Made by a program: the position numbers and the translations under genes. 64,000 nucleotides of DNA from Ehretia macrophylla (lineage: Eukaryota > Streptophyta > Magnoliopsida > Boraginales > Ehretiaceae), in contig CM075773.1 in the NCBI GenBank assembly GCA_037974665.1, positions 30,824,853-30,888,852 on the forward strand, given 5' to 3'. Shown piece after piece: positions 1 through 12,016 of this stretch (the stretch's first letter is position 1; each line of letters starts with the position of its first letter). The notes beneath the pieces are model-generated. The model was not told where the DNA came from and did not search any database. It worked only from the letters and a program-made list of their open reading frames with translations.

Positions 1-126
1 TAAGTTTGCAGGCCCAGCCTCTACGCGTTACGAAGTTGTCTTGCCCAAGATGCCATTGGACTCGAGAATGTAAATGTGATGGATAAAGCATCTTGGCAAT
101 GCAAAATGGGGAAAAAAATGAAAAGG

Positions 127-244
127 GGGGTGCAACATGAGGACTTCCAGAGGGTCACCCATCCCAGTACTACTCTCGCCCAAGCATGCTAAAATTCAGA
201 GTTCTACTGGGATTCGGTACATTAGTGCTGGTATTATCTCACCC
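127..244 (-). rRNA. 5S rRNA gene copy 1 (class B, degenerate)
   Basis: On the minus strand the copy runs from GGGTGAGATAATACCAGCAC to the TTGCACCCC end, 118 nt against 119 for the plant consensus. It has the class B signature GGGTGACCCTCTGGAAGTCC. The A-box region is further damaged (plus-strand CATGCTAAAATTCAG), and there are changes in the 5' stem (CGCACCC to CTCACCC). A T-run follows the 3' end (plus-strand GGGGAAAAAAATG). It is probably a pseudogene: the length is kept but several paired positions have changed. Confidence 0.85.
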
Positions 245-623
245 ATCATGCTGAGGGTGCAAAGCTCTTATGTGTTGATGGTTCACAGTCCCAGCCAAGA
301 GAGACGGCCCATTCAAAAGGCGAATGGGCTTATCGATAGCCCATCTGCTTCAACAATGCTGCATTACCACAAGACGTGATATCGACGTGTTGTAAACCCC
401 TCTAATGTTCCGTGAGTTGGGTTCTCGTCCTTTTCGAGGCTCACAACGAACGACCTGGGCCTAAAAAATCGCGTAAAACACAGAAAAGTGGCCCAAAACT
501 GATGAAAACCATCGATTTTGGGTATCGAAAATAGGCGCAGCTGAGCAGGCATGCTACCCTTGTCGTAAAGCTCTCCAACTGTATCCTGTGCACCGTACAG
601 CTCCTTACGGATCAAAAGTTATG

Positions 624-628
624 GGCAC
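624..628. other. Target-site duplication, left copy (GGCAC)
   Basis: The five bases before the TG of the LTR element are GGCAC. The matching five after its CA end are GGCGC. The single difference is a G/A transition at a CpG, as methyl-cytosine deamination would give. The uninterrupted spacer reads ATGGGCACCGGAGCGACGG, so the site fits a staggered 5-bp integration. Confidence 0.75.
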
Positions 629-3391
629 TGTAACACCCCGATCCCTCTCAATACCGGGAGTTCTATCAATCAATCTAATCGCAACCCAATTCCAAACCCG
701 AGCATAAAATTTTAGGGAAAACATACGAAGTCTCCCCTATTTCTAGGCAAAATGCAAAACCTGTGACAGCATATAAGTGGACCAGTACCGTGTCCAACCA
801 TTTACAAATCCTCAAGGCCATCCGAGCCTCGGTTCTCAACAATTAAACACAATAAGTATATATACATTTCTAAGTACTCAGACTATTCTAACTCTTTCCT
901 TTAGACAATACAATCATGCATTGAAGTTAACTATACTAATTGGATACATAAACTAGCTTATCATTCTACCTCAATTACCTAGTTAAATTTAAATTACATT
1001 CCTTTTAACAATAAATACATACAACACATGAAACATACATCTTTGCATCTTTGACAACTCAAGCCACATAGCACGCAAGGCAACTCTTCAAGCACGATCT
1101 ATCATATATCCACGAACTTTCCAACTAACATGATATTTCATGAAATGTGGTGGTGAGGAGTGAGTATACACAACACGTATACTCAGTGAGGGCGAGACAG
1201 ATATCGAGGTGGAGAAAAAGAAAGTCGTGCAATGCAAATAAGGCAGTTAAGCAATATAACTGACATGTAAGCAATCAATATAAACAATAAATACAATAAA
1301 CAAGTAATAAAAGCATTAACACAACCATTCAAAGCTATACCATACTCTGAAGGCTATGGTTCACTCATACGAGCAATCTACCATGCCATTCGATTCCACG
1401 AGCATTACATCAATCTCGAGCTTGATATTGACAACGATGACAATAAGCGCACAACCACCTTATAACTTCCACTGGGTGTACTCCGGATGTACCCCAACAC
1501 ATCTACAACCCAAATCTCCCAAGGCGGCACCCCTAGCGAGAATGGGAATAGGAAACGGAGCTAGAGCAACCAACCCGGCAGCCCGAGACTACCCAAAGAG
1601 GCCCATCACTCACGTGTCTGACACTTATGCAATGCAATACGAGATACAAGCAATAAACGAGCGATAGCACAAAAGTGCAGATTAGTGGCGATAAACGAGA
1701 TAACAAGCAATTACAATCAATAATAGCAATCAACTAACTTTTCAAGCATGATTATCATTAATATCAACAATAACATCGATCAAACAAGTAATAGCAGTTC
1801 AAACACGAAAACAACAAATATCACTTTTCAATCCCTAACTTCCAAAGGCAATTACGAGCAAACGAGCTATGGGATTAGGAAACCGATTTCACTACATTCA
1901 CCTAGGCACTACAAGTCCCATTTCTACGTCACGAAACCTCACTTTCCCAACCGAAGCCTGAAAGTCCACCTACTGCGTTCGAACTACAGCTATACTAACC
2001 GGTCATTCAAGCAACGCCACAACAGTGCCAAAAGTGCTTCTATGTCGTCAATTGCAAAACCCCCAACTCAATTCGAGCACGGTCAACACTTGGTCAAACG
2101 GCCCCTTTGTGTTTCTTTGTCTAATTTCCAATTTTAACAAAGGCCGGTCCGTTTTTATTGCACATTTTATCTTTCTATCATTAATGGCACCTATCCAAAT
2201 CAAGAAAACGCAATTCGGATCAAAATCCAAAATTCTAGGGTTTTACTATTCAAAATCACTATTCATTGTTCTTCCCCAATTTCAAATTTGCGTTTCTAGC
2301 TATAAAAATCACTAAACAACTAACAAGCAATGCTCTACGAACCCTAAGGAAGTTCTTTCAAGCAATAACAGACATTATAACGCAATAAATATCAAATCTG
2401 AAAAATTGAATCAAAAATTAAATTCAAATAAAAATGCACAAAAACGTGAAAACCCTAACAAAGATTGAAGACCAAGACCCGCAAGGACCCGAGCCACGAT
2501 CCTCGTCCGATTCCACGCAAGATTTTGGCCTAAAAATGCAAAAGAAATTTTTTTTCTTTCTTTTCCTTTGAGTTTCGGCCATGGCTGATTTTTTTGCCTT
2601 GTTTTATTTTTTTTCTTTTCCTTTGTTTAAAAAGATGACAACTAAGGGCAAAAAGGTCAAAGGCAAAAGGCTTGGTCAATTCAAGTTAAAAAATGGTCAA
2701 ATTAGCTTATTTTGATGCCATTTAATTTATTCCAAGTTAGAGCAATGCAATTTTAATGAAAACCGACTAAAACTAGCTAATTTAAACTAGAAACGCTATT
2801 CACGAAATTCGAGAAATATTCTTCTAACTTTCATTTTCGAAATGCTACGATCGAACGGTCAATAAACGATCGCTAATCAAATGATGAGTAATAATATAAA
2901 ACTATAATTTTTTGAAAAGTAGAATAGTAGAATAGTTTAAAATTTACTTCGGCTCGGAGTTACTTTTCTCATTTAATTGAAAACCGAGTAATTTTAATGC
3001 AAGACAATAAAAACCGATTATTAAAATAATCAAAACAATCAAAATAATCAATATTCATTTAAAAATAATTAATTTAACTATTTTTAGAATATTTTAAAGA
3101 ATTATGAAATTAATGCTAAGATATGAATAAACAAGTTAATATAAACACGTAATCAAATGCAATTAAATATTAACATTTAAGATGACACTTAATTAAATAC
3201 AAGAAAATAAATTCCATTACTATAATTAATAAAAATTAGATAATAATCTTTTAAATTATTCAATATAAAAATTATTTGAATATTTTTAAAAGAAATATCA
3301 AAATAGTGAAGAATGGATTATTTAACTAATTAAACACTTAATTAAATGCAATCAAATGCCATTAAATGCATGCCGGGTTCGGGTTATCACA
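629..3391 (-). repeat. 3' LTR of the non-autonomous element (2763 bp)
   Basis: The repeat is bounded by TG...CA and pairs with 4976-7679. It is AT-rich over roughly 2700-3370. It carries an LTR box at about 1490-1600 that, on the minus strand, reads GGGTAGTCTCGGG then TTCCCATTCTCGCTAGGGG then GGAGATTTGGGT. The same box is found in the other two LTR families of this window. Relative to its partner it keeps about 59 bp near 1990-2050. No convincing reading frame is present. Confidence 0.88.
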
Positions 3392-3406
3392 TCCTTCGCC
3401 TCTTAA
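3392..3406 (-). other. Polypurine tract of the non-autonomous element
   Basis: On the minus strand the bases just before the 3' LTR read TTAAGAGGCGAAGGA. This is the plus-strand DNA primer site of an LTR element. The longer context GGACGCAATTGTTTTAAG is very similar to the 3' end of the chromovirus at about 35332-35350, which supports common ancestry. Confidence 0.75.
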
Positions 3407-4961
3407 AACAATTGCGTCCTCGCAATTCTTCTTCCAATAGGACTCTGCATCATCTGACATCCAAATTTGACTAATCTTCATTGGTTGCTGAGCAAGACAC
3501 TACATAAGGACATCCGAAGAAAACCAATCTAAGAAACCCGAGTAGTACTGCCCGAAAATTCCAAAATAATATGGCCAAATAAAGGCTCTAGAGAATACCA
3601 AATAGAACTCCAAATTAAAATCATACTAGACATGAATGCCATAATTGAATCCCAACTAAAAGTACCGAGAACATACCAATAAATAGTCTGAAGTAGAGTC
3701 TAAACGAGAACCCAAGTACTGCTCAGGAAGACTCCAGACAAGAAATCCAGTCAATCATATTACAGAAGTTTCAAGGAAGTCTTCCAAAATATAGCTCAAG
3801 AAGCATCTGAATAAGGAATCCAAAATGTACGCCAACATATATATACTTATCAAAAGTCCATGAATGAACACCAAGCTGAATAACCAAGTAGATTCCCAAA
3901 ATAATATTGCTACCGAATATTGGGTAAAATACCAGAGGGAATGTCGTGCAGGTGCACCATATACTATTGAAGAATTCCAATCACGATTGACGATAAAAAA
4001 TCGAGAAAGATTGGAGTAGAGATATTGTAGATAATATTATGCAGTAAGTCCGGTAAGAATTCCGATTGCCAAATCTACTGAGAAATGTCCACAAAGAATA
4101 CCAAAATAGTACGCCTCATGCAAAACTGATCATTGTAAGTAGACTCAAATCAAAGTTCCCCATAAGAATGCAGAAAGAACACCAAAGGTTGATTAAAATC
4201 CCAACCAAGTCTCCCACGAAATGCCAATATAAAAATACCCGATGAATGCCCAACAAGGAAATATTAAGAAAATGCTCCAAAGAATAATCATGTAGAACTC
4301 CAAAGAAAGTCATTTATACTAAGCATAGGAGATAACCTTAGAGGAACCCCAATAAACAAACTCCAACTATAAATGTCAACTCCCAAATAAAGGCCTAGTC
4401 AAGCACTGCTCGTTCCCGTCAATCCATATAACTTAGAGGGACTGCTCCTAACCACTTCTCTTCAGGGGGAGGAAGAAGTCTTTCTTACCATTTCAATAGG
4501 ACATGTATGAATGCCAATATATCACATTTATACACATGCCTTAAACTATTATGCAAGCAAGTTTACAAAAGAGTTTATAAAACAGTTTATTCAACAAAGT
4601 CACTCAAGCACGACAATCAAGTCAAGCATAACATAATCAATTCAAATCACGGCACAACCGATTCAAGACATTCCTATACACACATTACAAGCAATACTTG
4701 AAGCAAATAACAATTCACGAGATCAATTCGATTCACGATGCCAATTCGATAGGTCAATTCAATACACAACTAGACACTTCACTTTACTTGAGAAACATTT
4801 AACACATAACACATAACTATATCACATAGGTGCATACATTCAAGTCAAGATACACAATCTCACATACAGGCACACACTTTCAAGACACACTTAACAAGCA
4901 CACATTCAAGGATCACTACCCACCAGACCAAGGACCCTTTCCCGGCTTATAAGCTAACTAA

Positions 4962-4973
4962 GCTTTGATACCA
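4962..4973 (-). other. Primer-binding site for initiator tRNA-Met
   Basis: On the minus strand the site reads TGGTATCAAAGC, one base different from the usual plant Met-initiator PBS TGGTATCAGAGC. It lies two bases inside the end of the 5' LTR. The bases that follow (TTAGTTAGCTTATAAGCCGGG) resemble those after the chromovirus PBS at 30547. Confidence 0.8.
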
Positions 4974-4975
4974 CC

Positions 4976-7679
4976 TGTAACACCCCGATCCCTCTCGAGA
5001 CCGGGAGTTCTATCAATCAATCTAATCGCAACCTAATTCCAAACCCAGGCATAAAATTTTATGGAAAATGGACGGAGTCTCCCCTGTTTCTAGGCAAAAT
5101 GCAAAACCTGTGACAACATATAAGTGGACCAGCACCGTGTCCAACCATTCACAAATCCTCAAGGCCATCCGATCCTCGGTTCTCAACAATTAAACACAAC
5201 AAGTATATATACATTTTCAAGTACCCAGACTATTCTAACTCTTTCCTTTAGACAATACAATCATGCATTGAAGTTAACTATTCTAATTGGATACATAAAC
5301 TAGCTTATCATTCTACCTCAATTACCTAGCTACATTTAAATTACATTCCTTTTAACATTAAATACATACAACACATGAAACATACATCTTTGCATCTTTG
5401 ACAACTCAAGCCACATAGCACGCAAGGCAACTCTTCAAGCACGATCTATCACATATCAACGAACTTTCCATCTAACATGATATTTCCTGAAATGTGGTGG
5501 TGATGAATGAGTATACACAACACGTATACTCAGTGAGGGCGAGACAGTTATCGAGGTGGAGAGAAAGAAAGTCGTGCAATGCAAATAAGACAGTTAGGCA
5601 ATATAACTGACATGTAAGCAATCAATATAAACAATCAATACAATAAACAATTAATAAAAGCATTAACACAACCATTCAAAGCTATACCACACTCGGAAGG
5701 CTATGGTTCACTCATACGAGCAATGTACCATACGATTCGATTCCACGAGCATTATATCAATCTCGAGCTTGATGTTGACAACGATGACAATAAGCGCGCA
5801 ACCACATTATAACATCCACTGGGTGTACTCCGGAAGTACCCTGACACATCTACGACCCAAATCTCTCGCGGCGGCACCCCTAGCGAGAATGGGAATAGGA
5901 CACGGAGCTAGAGCAACCAACCCTGACAGCCCGAGACTACCCAAAGAGGCCCATCACTCACGTGTCTGACACTTATGCAATGCAATACGAGATACAAGCA
6001 ATAAACGAACAATAGCACGAAAGTGCATATTAGTGGCGATAAACGAGATAACAAGCATTTACAATCAATATTAGCATTCAATTAACTTTTCAAGCATGAT
6101 TATCATTAATATCAACAATAACATCAATCAAACAAGTAATAGCAGTTCAAACACGAAAACGACAAATATCACTATTCCATCCCTAACTTCCAAAGGCAAT
6201 TACGAGCAAACGAGCTACGGGTTTAGGAAACCAATTTCACTACATTCACTTAGGCACTACAAGGCACGTTTCTATGGTACGAAATCTCATTTTTCCAACC
6301 GAAGCCCGAAAGTCCACCTACTATATTTGAACTACAACTAATAGCAAAACCCCCAACTCAATTCAAGCACGGTCAATACTTGGTCAAACGGCCCCTTTAC
6401 GTTTCTTTGTCTAATTTTCAATTTTAACAAAGGTCGGTCTGTTTTTATTGCACATTTTATCTTTCTATCACTAATGGCACCTATCTAAATCAAGAAATCG
6501 CAATTCATATCAAAATCCGAAATTCTAGGGTTTTACTATTTTAAATCACTATTCATTATTCTTCCCCAATTTCAAATTTGTGTTTCTAGCCATAAAAATC
6601 GCTAAATAACTAACAATCAATGCTCTACGAACCCTAAGGAAGTTATATCAAGCAATTACAAGCATTATAACACAATAAATATCAAATCTGAAAAATTGAA
6701 TCAAAAATCAAATTCAAATAAAAATGCACAAAAACGTGAAAACCCTCACAGAGATTGAAGAACAAGACCCGCAAGGACTCGAACCACGATCCTCGTCCGA
6801 TTCCACGCAAGATTTTGGCCTAAAAATGCAAAAGAAAATTTTTCCTTTCTTTTCCTTTGAGTTTCGGCCATGGCTGAATTTTTGCCTTGTTTTATTTTTT
6901 TTTTCTTTTCTTTTGTTTAAAAAGGTGACAACTAAGGGCAAAAAGGTCAAAGGCAAAAGGCTTGGTCAATTCAAGTTAAAAAATGGTCAAATTAGCTTAT
7001 TTTGATGCCATTTAATTTATTCCAAGTTAGAGCAATGCAATTTTAATGAAAACCGACTAAAACTAGCTAATTTAAACTAGAAATGCTATTCACAAAATCT
7101 GAGAAATATTCTTCTAACTTCCATTTTCGAAATGCTACGATCGAACAGTCAATAAACGATCGCTAATCAAATGATGACCAATAATATAAAACTATAATTT
7201 TTTAAAAGTAGAATAGTAGAATAGTTTAAAATTCACTTGGACTCGGAGTTACTTTTCTCATTTAATTGAAAACCGAGTAATTTAATACAAGACAATAAAA
7301 ACCAATTATTAAAATAATCAAAACAATCAAAATAATCAATATTCATTTAAAAATAATTAATTTAACTATTTCTAGAATATTTTAAAGATATATGAAATTA
7401 ATGCTAAGATACGAATAAACAAGTTAATATAAACACGTAATCAAATGCAATTAAATACTAACATTTCAGATGACACTTAATTAAATACAAGAAAATAAAT
7501 CCAATTACTATAATTAATAAAAATTAGGTAATAATCTTTTAAATTATTCAATACAAAAATTATTTGAATATTTTTAAAAGAAATATCAAAATAGTGAAGA
7601 ATGGATGATTTAACTAATTAAACACTTAATTAAATGCAGTCAAATGCCATTAAATACATGCCGGGTTCGGGTTATCACA
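4976..7679 (-). repeat. 5' LTR of the non-autonomous element (2704 bp)
   Basis: This repeat is collinear with 629-3391 apart from substitutions and a deletion of about 59 bp at about 6340 (ACAACTAATAGC where the partner has extra sequence). In the minus orientation it is the upstream LTR that would have carried the Pol II promoter. Its outer end, TGTGATAACCCG on the minus strand at 7679, abuts the target duplication. Confidence 0.88.
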
Positions 7680-7684
7680 GGCGC
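7680..7684. other. Target-site duplication, right copy (GGCGC)
   Basis: GGCGC directly follows the CA terminus and pairs with GGCAC at 624-628. The spacer then resumes in register (CGTAGTGACGGAGACCTGG). Confidence 0.7.
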
Positions 7685-7847
7685 CGTAGTGACGGAGACC
7701 TGGTCATAGGCCCCACGCCCTAGGTTTGGGTGCCCAACCTCTACGTGATGCGAAGTTGTCTTGCCCAAGATGCCATGGGACTGGAGAATATAAATGTGAT
7801 GGAGAAACCATCTTGGTAAGGCAAAACGGGGTAAAAAAAATGAAAAG

Positions 7848-7965
7848 GGGGTGCAACACAAGGACTTCCAGAGGGTCACCCATCCAAGTACTACTCTCGC
7901 CCAAGCACTCTTAAATTCAGAGTTCTAATGAGATCTGGTGCATTATTGCTGGTATGATTGCACCT
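7848..7965 (-). rRNA. 5S rRNA gene copy 2 (class B)
   Basis: This is the first gene after the LTR element, 118 nt. Besides the class B changes it has plus-strand CACGC to CACTC in the A-box region, GGATCC to AGATCT, and a 5' end CACCT instead of CACCC. Its CCATCCAAGTAC resembles copies 4 and 7. It has more lesions than most copies, so a functional gene is unlikely. Confidence 0.85.
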
Positions 7966-8522
7966 GTCATGCTGAGGGTGCAAAGCCCTTATGTGTTGAT
8001 GGTTCACAGTCCCAAGCAAGAGAGATGGCCCATTCAAAAGGCAAATGGGCTTATCGACAGCCCATCTGCTTCAACATAGCAGCAGTACTGCAAGACATGA
8101 CATTGACGCGTTGTAGACCCCTCTAATGTTCTGCGAGTTTGGTTCTCGGCCTTTCCGCTGCTCACGACGAACGACTTGGGACTAAAAAATAGCACAATAA
8201 GAATAAAAGTGGCCCTACACTGATGAAAACGTTCGATTTTGGGTACCAAAAATAGGCGCAGCCCAGCAGGCTTGCGGCCCCTGTTGTAGAGCTTCTGGAG
8301 AGCTTTACAACAGTATACTGTGCGCCGCATAGCTCCATACAGATCAAAAGTTATGGGTACCGGAGCGACAGAGACCTGGTCATAGGCCCCACGCCCTGGG
8401 TTTGCGGGCCCAGCCTCTACGCATTACGAAGTTGTCTTGCCCAAGATGCCATGAGACTCGAGAATGTAAATGTGATTGATAAAGCATCTTGGCAAGGCAA
8501 AACGGGGTAAAAAAATGAAAAG

Positions 8523-8640
8523 GGGATACAACACGAGGACTTCTAGAGGTTCACCCATCCTAGTAATACTCTTACCCAAGCATGATTAAATTCGGAGTTC
8601 TGATGGGATTCGGTGCATTAGTGCAGGTATTATTGCACCT
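8523..8640 (-). rRNA. 5S rRNA gene copy 3 (class B)
   Basis: The copy is 118 nt. Its 3' end is altered (plus-strand GGGATACAAC for GGGGTGCAAC) and the C-box reads TTCTAGAGGTTCAC. The A-box is hit (CATGATTAAATTC). The TTCTAGAGGTTCAC variant and altered 3' end recur in copy 6, three units away. Confidence 0.85.
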
Positions 8641-9193
8641 ATCATGCTAAGGGTGCAAAGCCCTTTTGTGGTGATGGTTCATAGTCCCAGCCAAAAGAGA
8701 CAGCCAAAGGCCAATGGGTTTATCGACAGCCCATCTACTTCAACAATGCAGCATTACTGCAAGACGTGATATCGACGCATTGTAGACCCCTCTAATGTTT
8801 CGCGAGTTGGGTTCTTGTCTTTTTCGCAACTCACGACAAATGACTTGGGCCTAAAAAACCCCGCAAAATTTAGAAAGGTGGCCTAAAACTAATGAAAAGT
8901 TCAATTTTCGGTACCGAAAATAGGCGCAGCCGAGCAGGCTTGCTACCCCCGTCGTAGAGCTGCTGGAGAGCTTTGCAACGGTATGCTGTGCCCTACTTTG
9001 CTCCTTACGGATCAAAAGTTATGGGCACCGGAGCAACGGAGACCTAGTCACAGGCCCAACTCCCTAGGTTTGGGTGCCCGGCCTCTACGCGATGTGAAGT
9101 TGTCTTGCCCAAGATGCCATAGGACTCGAGAATAAAAATGTGATGGATAAATCATCTTGGCAATGCAAAACAGGGCAAAAAATAATGAAAAGG

Positions 9194-9311
9194 GCGGCGC
9201 AACGCGAGCACTTCCAGAGGTTCACCCATCCAAGTACTACTCTCGCCCAATCACGCTTAAATTCAGAGTTCAAATGGGATTCGGTGCATTAGTGCAAGTA
9301 TGATCGCACCC
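9194..9311 (-). rRNA. 5S rRNA gene copy 4 (class B)
   Basis: Plus-strand diagnostic words are GCGCAACGCGAGCAC, CATCCAAGTAC and TGCAAGTATGATCGCACCC. Copy 7 shares the ACGCGA, AAGTAC and TATGATCGCA variants, as does the preceding spacer with AATAAAAATGTGATGGATAA. The A-box has CAATCACGC for CAAGCACGC. Confidence 0.85.
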
Positions 9312-9871
9312 ATCATGCTAAGGGTGCAAAGCTCTTATGTGTTGATGGTTTACAGTCCCAGCCAAGAGAGACGACCCATTGAAAATGCCAATGGGCTTAT
9401 CGACAGCTCATCTGCTTCAACAATGTAGCATTACCACAAGACGTGATATCGACGCATTGTAGAGCCCACTAATGTTCCGTGAGTTGGGTTCTCGTCCTTT
9501 TTGTGGCTCCCGACGAACAACCAGGGCCAAAAAAATAGTGCAAAATGAAGAAAAGTAGCCCAAAACTGATGAAACATTCAATTTTGGGTACCGAAAACAG
9601 GCGCAACCGAGCAGGCTTGTTACCCCCGTTGTAGAGCTCCTGGAGAGCTTTTCAATGGTTTGTTGTGCGCCGCATAGCTCCTTACGGATCAAAAGTTATG
9701 GGCACCGGAGCAACGGAGGCCTTGTCACAAGCCCCACACCTGAGGTTTGCGGGCCCAGCCTTTACGCAATGTGAAGTTGTCTTGCCTAGGATGCCATGGA
9801 ACTTGAGAATGTAAATGTGATGGATAAAGCATCTTGGCAAGGCAAAACAGGGCAAAACAAAAATGAAAAGA

Positions 9872-9989
9872 AGGGTGCAACACGAGGACTTCCAAAGGGT
9901 CACCCATCCTAGTACTACTTTCGCCCAAGCACGCTTAAATTCGTAGTTTTGATGGGATCCGGTGCATTAGTGCTAGTATTATTGCACCC
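9872..9989 (-). rRNA. 5S rRNA gene copy 5 (class B, relatively intact)
   Basis: This copy has only a handful of differences from the class B consensus: CCAAAGGG in the C-box, TCGTAGTTTT for TCGGAGTTCT, and ATTGCACCC at the 5' end. Its upstream flank has GTGACACTGAGTGTACAAAA, a variant otherwise seen only upstream of copy 8, three units away. Confidence 0.88.
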
Positions 9990-10548
9990 GTGACACTGAG
10001 TGTACAAAACCCTTATGTGTTGATGGTTCACAGTCCTAGGCAAGAGAGACGGCCCATTCTAAAGGCCAATGGGCTTATCGACAGCCCATCTGCTTCAACA
10101 ACGCAGCATTACCGCAGGATGTGATATCAATGCGTTATAGACCACTCTAATGTTTAGCGAGTTGGGTTCTCGTCCTTTTTGCGGCTCACGACGAACAACC
10201 TGGGACTAAGAAACAGCGCAATACAAAGAAAAATGGCTCAAAACTGATGAAAATATTCAATTATAGGTACCAAAAATAGGCGCAACCCAGCAGGCTTGTG
10301 GCTCATGTTGTAGAGCTCTCGGTGTACTTTACAACGATATGCTGTGCGCCGCATATCTCCTTACAGATCAAAAGTTATGGGTATCAAAGCAACGGAGACC
10401 TGGTCATAGGCCCCATGCCCTGGGTTTGCGGGCGCAGCCTCGACGCGTCGCGAAGTTGTCTTGCCCAAGATGCCATGGGACTCGAGAATGTAAATGTGAT
10501 TGATAAAGCATCTTGGCAAAGCAAAATGGGGTAAAAAAAATGAAAAGG

Positions 10549-10666
10549 GGGGTACAACACGAGGACTTCTAGAGGTTCACCTATCCTAGTACGACTCTCG
10601 CCCAAGCACGCTTAAATTTGGAGTTTTGATGGGATCCGGTGCATTAGTGCAAGTATTATCGCACCC
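10549..10666 (-). rRNA. 5S rRNA gene copy 6 (class B)
   Basis: It carries GGGGTACAAC at the 3' end, TTCTAGAGGTTCACCT in the C-box region, GTACGACTC for GTACTACTC, and TGCAAGTATTATC near the 5' end. It is the three-unit partner of copy 3. Confidence 0.85.
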
Positions 10667-11223
10667 ATCATGCTAAGGGTGCGAAGCCCTTATGTAGTGA
10701 TAGTTCATAGTCCCAGCCAAAAGAGACTGCTCATTCAAAGGCCAATGGGCTTATCGACAGCCCATCTACTTCAACAACACAGCATTACTGCAAGATCTGT
10801 TATCGACGCATTGTAGACCCCTCTAATGTTCTGCGAGTTGGGTTCTCGTCCTTTTCGCGGCTCACGACGATTGATCCAGGATGAAGAAACAGCACAAAAA
10901 GAAGAAAAATAGCCCAAAATTGATGAAAAAGTTCAATTTTGGGTACCCAAAACAGGCACAGTCGAGCAGGCTTGCTAGCCTCGTTGTAGAGCTCCCGAAA
11001 AGCTTGGCAACGGTATGCTGTGCCCCGCATTGCTCCTTATGGATCAAAAGTTATGGGCACCAAAGCGATAGAGACCTACTCACAGGCCCAACGCCCTAGG
11101 TTTGGGTGCCCAGCCTCTACGTGATGTGAAGTTGTCTTGCCTGAGATGCCATGGGACTCGAGAATAAAAATGTGATGGATAAATCATCTTGGCAATGCAA
11201 AACGGGGGAAAAAAATGAAAAGG

Positions 11224-11341
11224 ACGGTTCAACGCGATGACTTCCAGAGGTTCACCCATCCAAGTACTACTCTCACCCAAACAGACTTAAATTTGGAGTT
11301 CTAATGGGGTTTGGTGCATTAGTGCAGGTATGATCGCACTC
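11224..11341 (-). rRNA. 5S rRNA gene copy 7 (class B, heavily mutated)
   Basis: Plus-strand ACGGTTCAACGCGATGAC replaces the usual 3' end. The A-box reads CAAACAGACTTAAATTTG, ATGGGGTTTGG replaces ATGGGATCCGG, and the 5' end reads GCACTC. It is the partner of copy 4 and very likely a pseudogene. Confidence 0.82.
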
Positions 11342-11898
11342 GTCATGCTAAGGGTGCAAAGCCCTTATGTGTTGATGGTTCACAGTCCCAACCAAGAGAG
11401 ACAGCCCATTGAAAAGGTCAATGGGCTTATCGACAGCCTATCTGCTTCAACAACGCAGCATTACCACAAGACGTGATATCGACACATTATAGAGCCCACT
11501 AATGTTCTGTGAGTTGGGTTCTCCTCCTTTTCGTGGGTCACGACGAATGACCCGGGCCTAAAAAATAGTGCAAAACGAAGAAAAGTAGCCCAAAACTGAT
11601 GAAACATTTAATTTTGGGTACCGAAAATAGGTGTAGCCGAGCAGGCATACTGCCCCCATCGTAGAGCTCCTGGAGAGCTCTCCAATGGTTTGCTGTGCAC
11701 CGTATAGCTCTTTACGGATCAAAAGTTATGGGCACCGGAGCGACGGAGACCTTGTCACCGGCCCTACGCCCTAGGTTTGCGGCCCCAGCCTCTATGCGTT
11801 GCGAAGTTGTCTTGCCCAGGATGCCATGGGACTCGAGAATGTAAATGTGATGGATAAAGCATCTTGGCAAGGCAAAACGGGGAAAAAAAATGAAAAGA

Positions 11899-12016
11899 GG
11901 GGTGCAATACGAGGACTTCCAGAGGGTTACCCATCCTAGTACTACTCTCGCCCAAGCACGCTTAAATTTGGAGTTCTGATGGGATCCGATGCATTAGTGC
12001 TAGTATTATTGCACCC
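11899..12016 (-). rRNA. 5S rRNA gene copy 8 (class B)
   Basis: The copy is close to consensus except for CAATACGAGG, GGGTTACCC, CCGATGC and ATTGCACCC. The upstream flank GTGACGTTAAGTGTGCAAAA matches that of copy 5 and marks the three-unit periodicity. Confidence 0.87.

Larger units (their letters stand above)
1..628 (-). repeat. 5S rDNA tandem array, left segment (partial unit)
   Basis: The segment holds the end of one spacer, one complete 5S gene and most of the next spacer, up to the LTR element inserted at 629. Spacer landmarks shared with later units are the box GACGGCCCATTCAAAAGG, the TCGTCCTTTTCG box and the ATCAAAAGTTATGGGCAC box. The array continues beyond the left edge. After the insertion the spacer resumes in register at 7680, so the two segments were once contiguous. 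Confidence 0.93.
3392..4975 (-). other. Internal non-coding domain of the LTR element
   Basis: This 1584-bp stretch lies between the LTRs. No long reading frame and no retroviral motif is visible. Much of 3500-4330 has a loose recurrent phrase of the type TCCAAAATA or ACTCCAAAGAA every few tens of bases, suggesting a degenerate short-period repeat. From about 4500 to 4900 it is rich in CACATT and ATTCAAG words. The only functional signals I can support are the PPT at its left end and the PBS at its right end. Confidence 0.7.
629..7679 (-). mobile_element. Non-autonomous LTR retrotransposon (LARD-like), minus orientation
   Basis: Two long direct repeats (629-3391 and 4976-7679) bracket a 1584-bp internal region. 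Read on the minus strand each LTR starts TGTGATAACCCG and ends GGGGTGTTACA. Next to the right-hand LTR is a primer-binding site for initiator tRNA-Met, and next to the left-hand LTR a polypurine tract, which fixes the orientation. The interior has no gag, protease, RT or integrase motif in any frame. Large LTRs with a non-coding interior define a LARD-type element that depends on another element's proteins. The LTRs differ by scattered substitutions and an indel of about 59 bp near 2000/6340, so the insertion is not recent. A near-perfect 5-bp target duplication flanks it. Confidence 0.88.

Noticed and set aside
1748..2315. Frames of 96-129 aa in the LARD LTR
   Set aside because: The equivalent region of the other LTR (6096-6341) is shorter and broken by an indel, so no coding constraint is visible.
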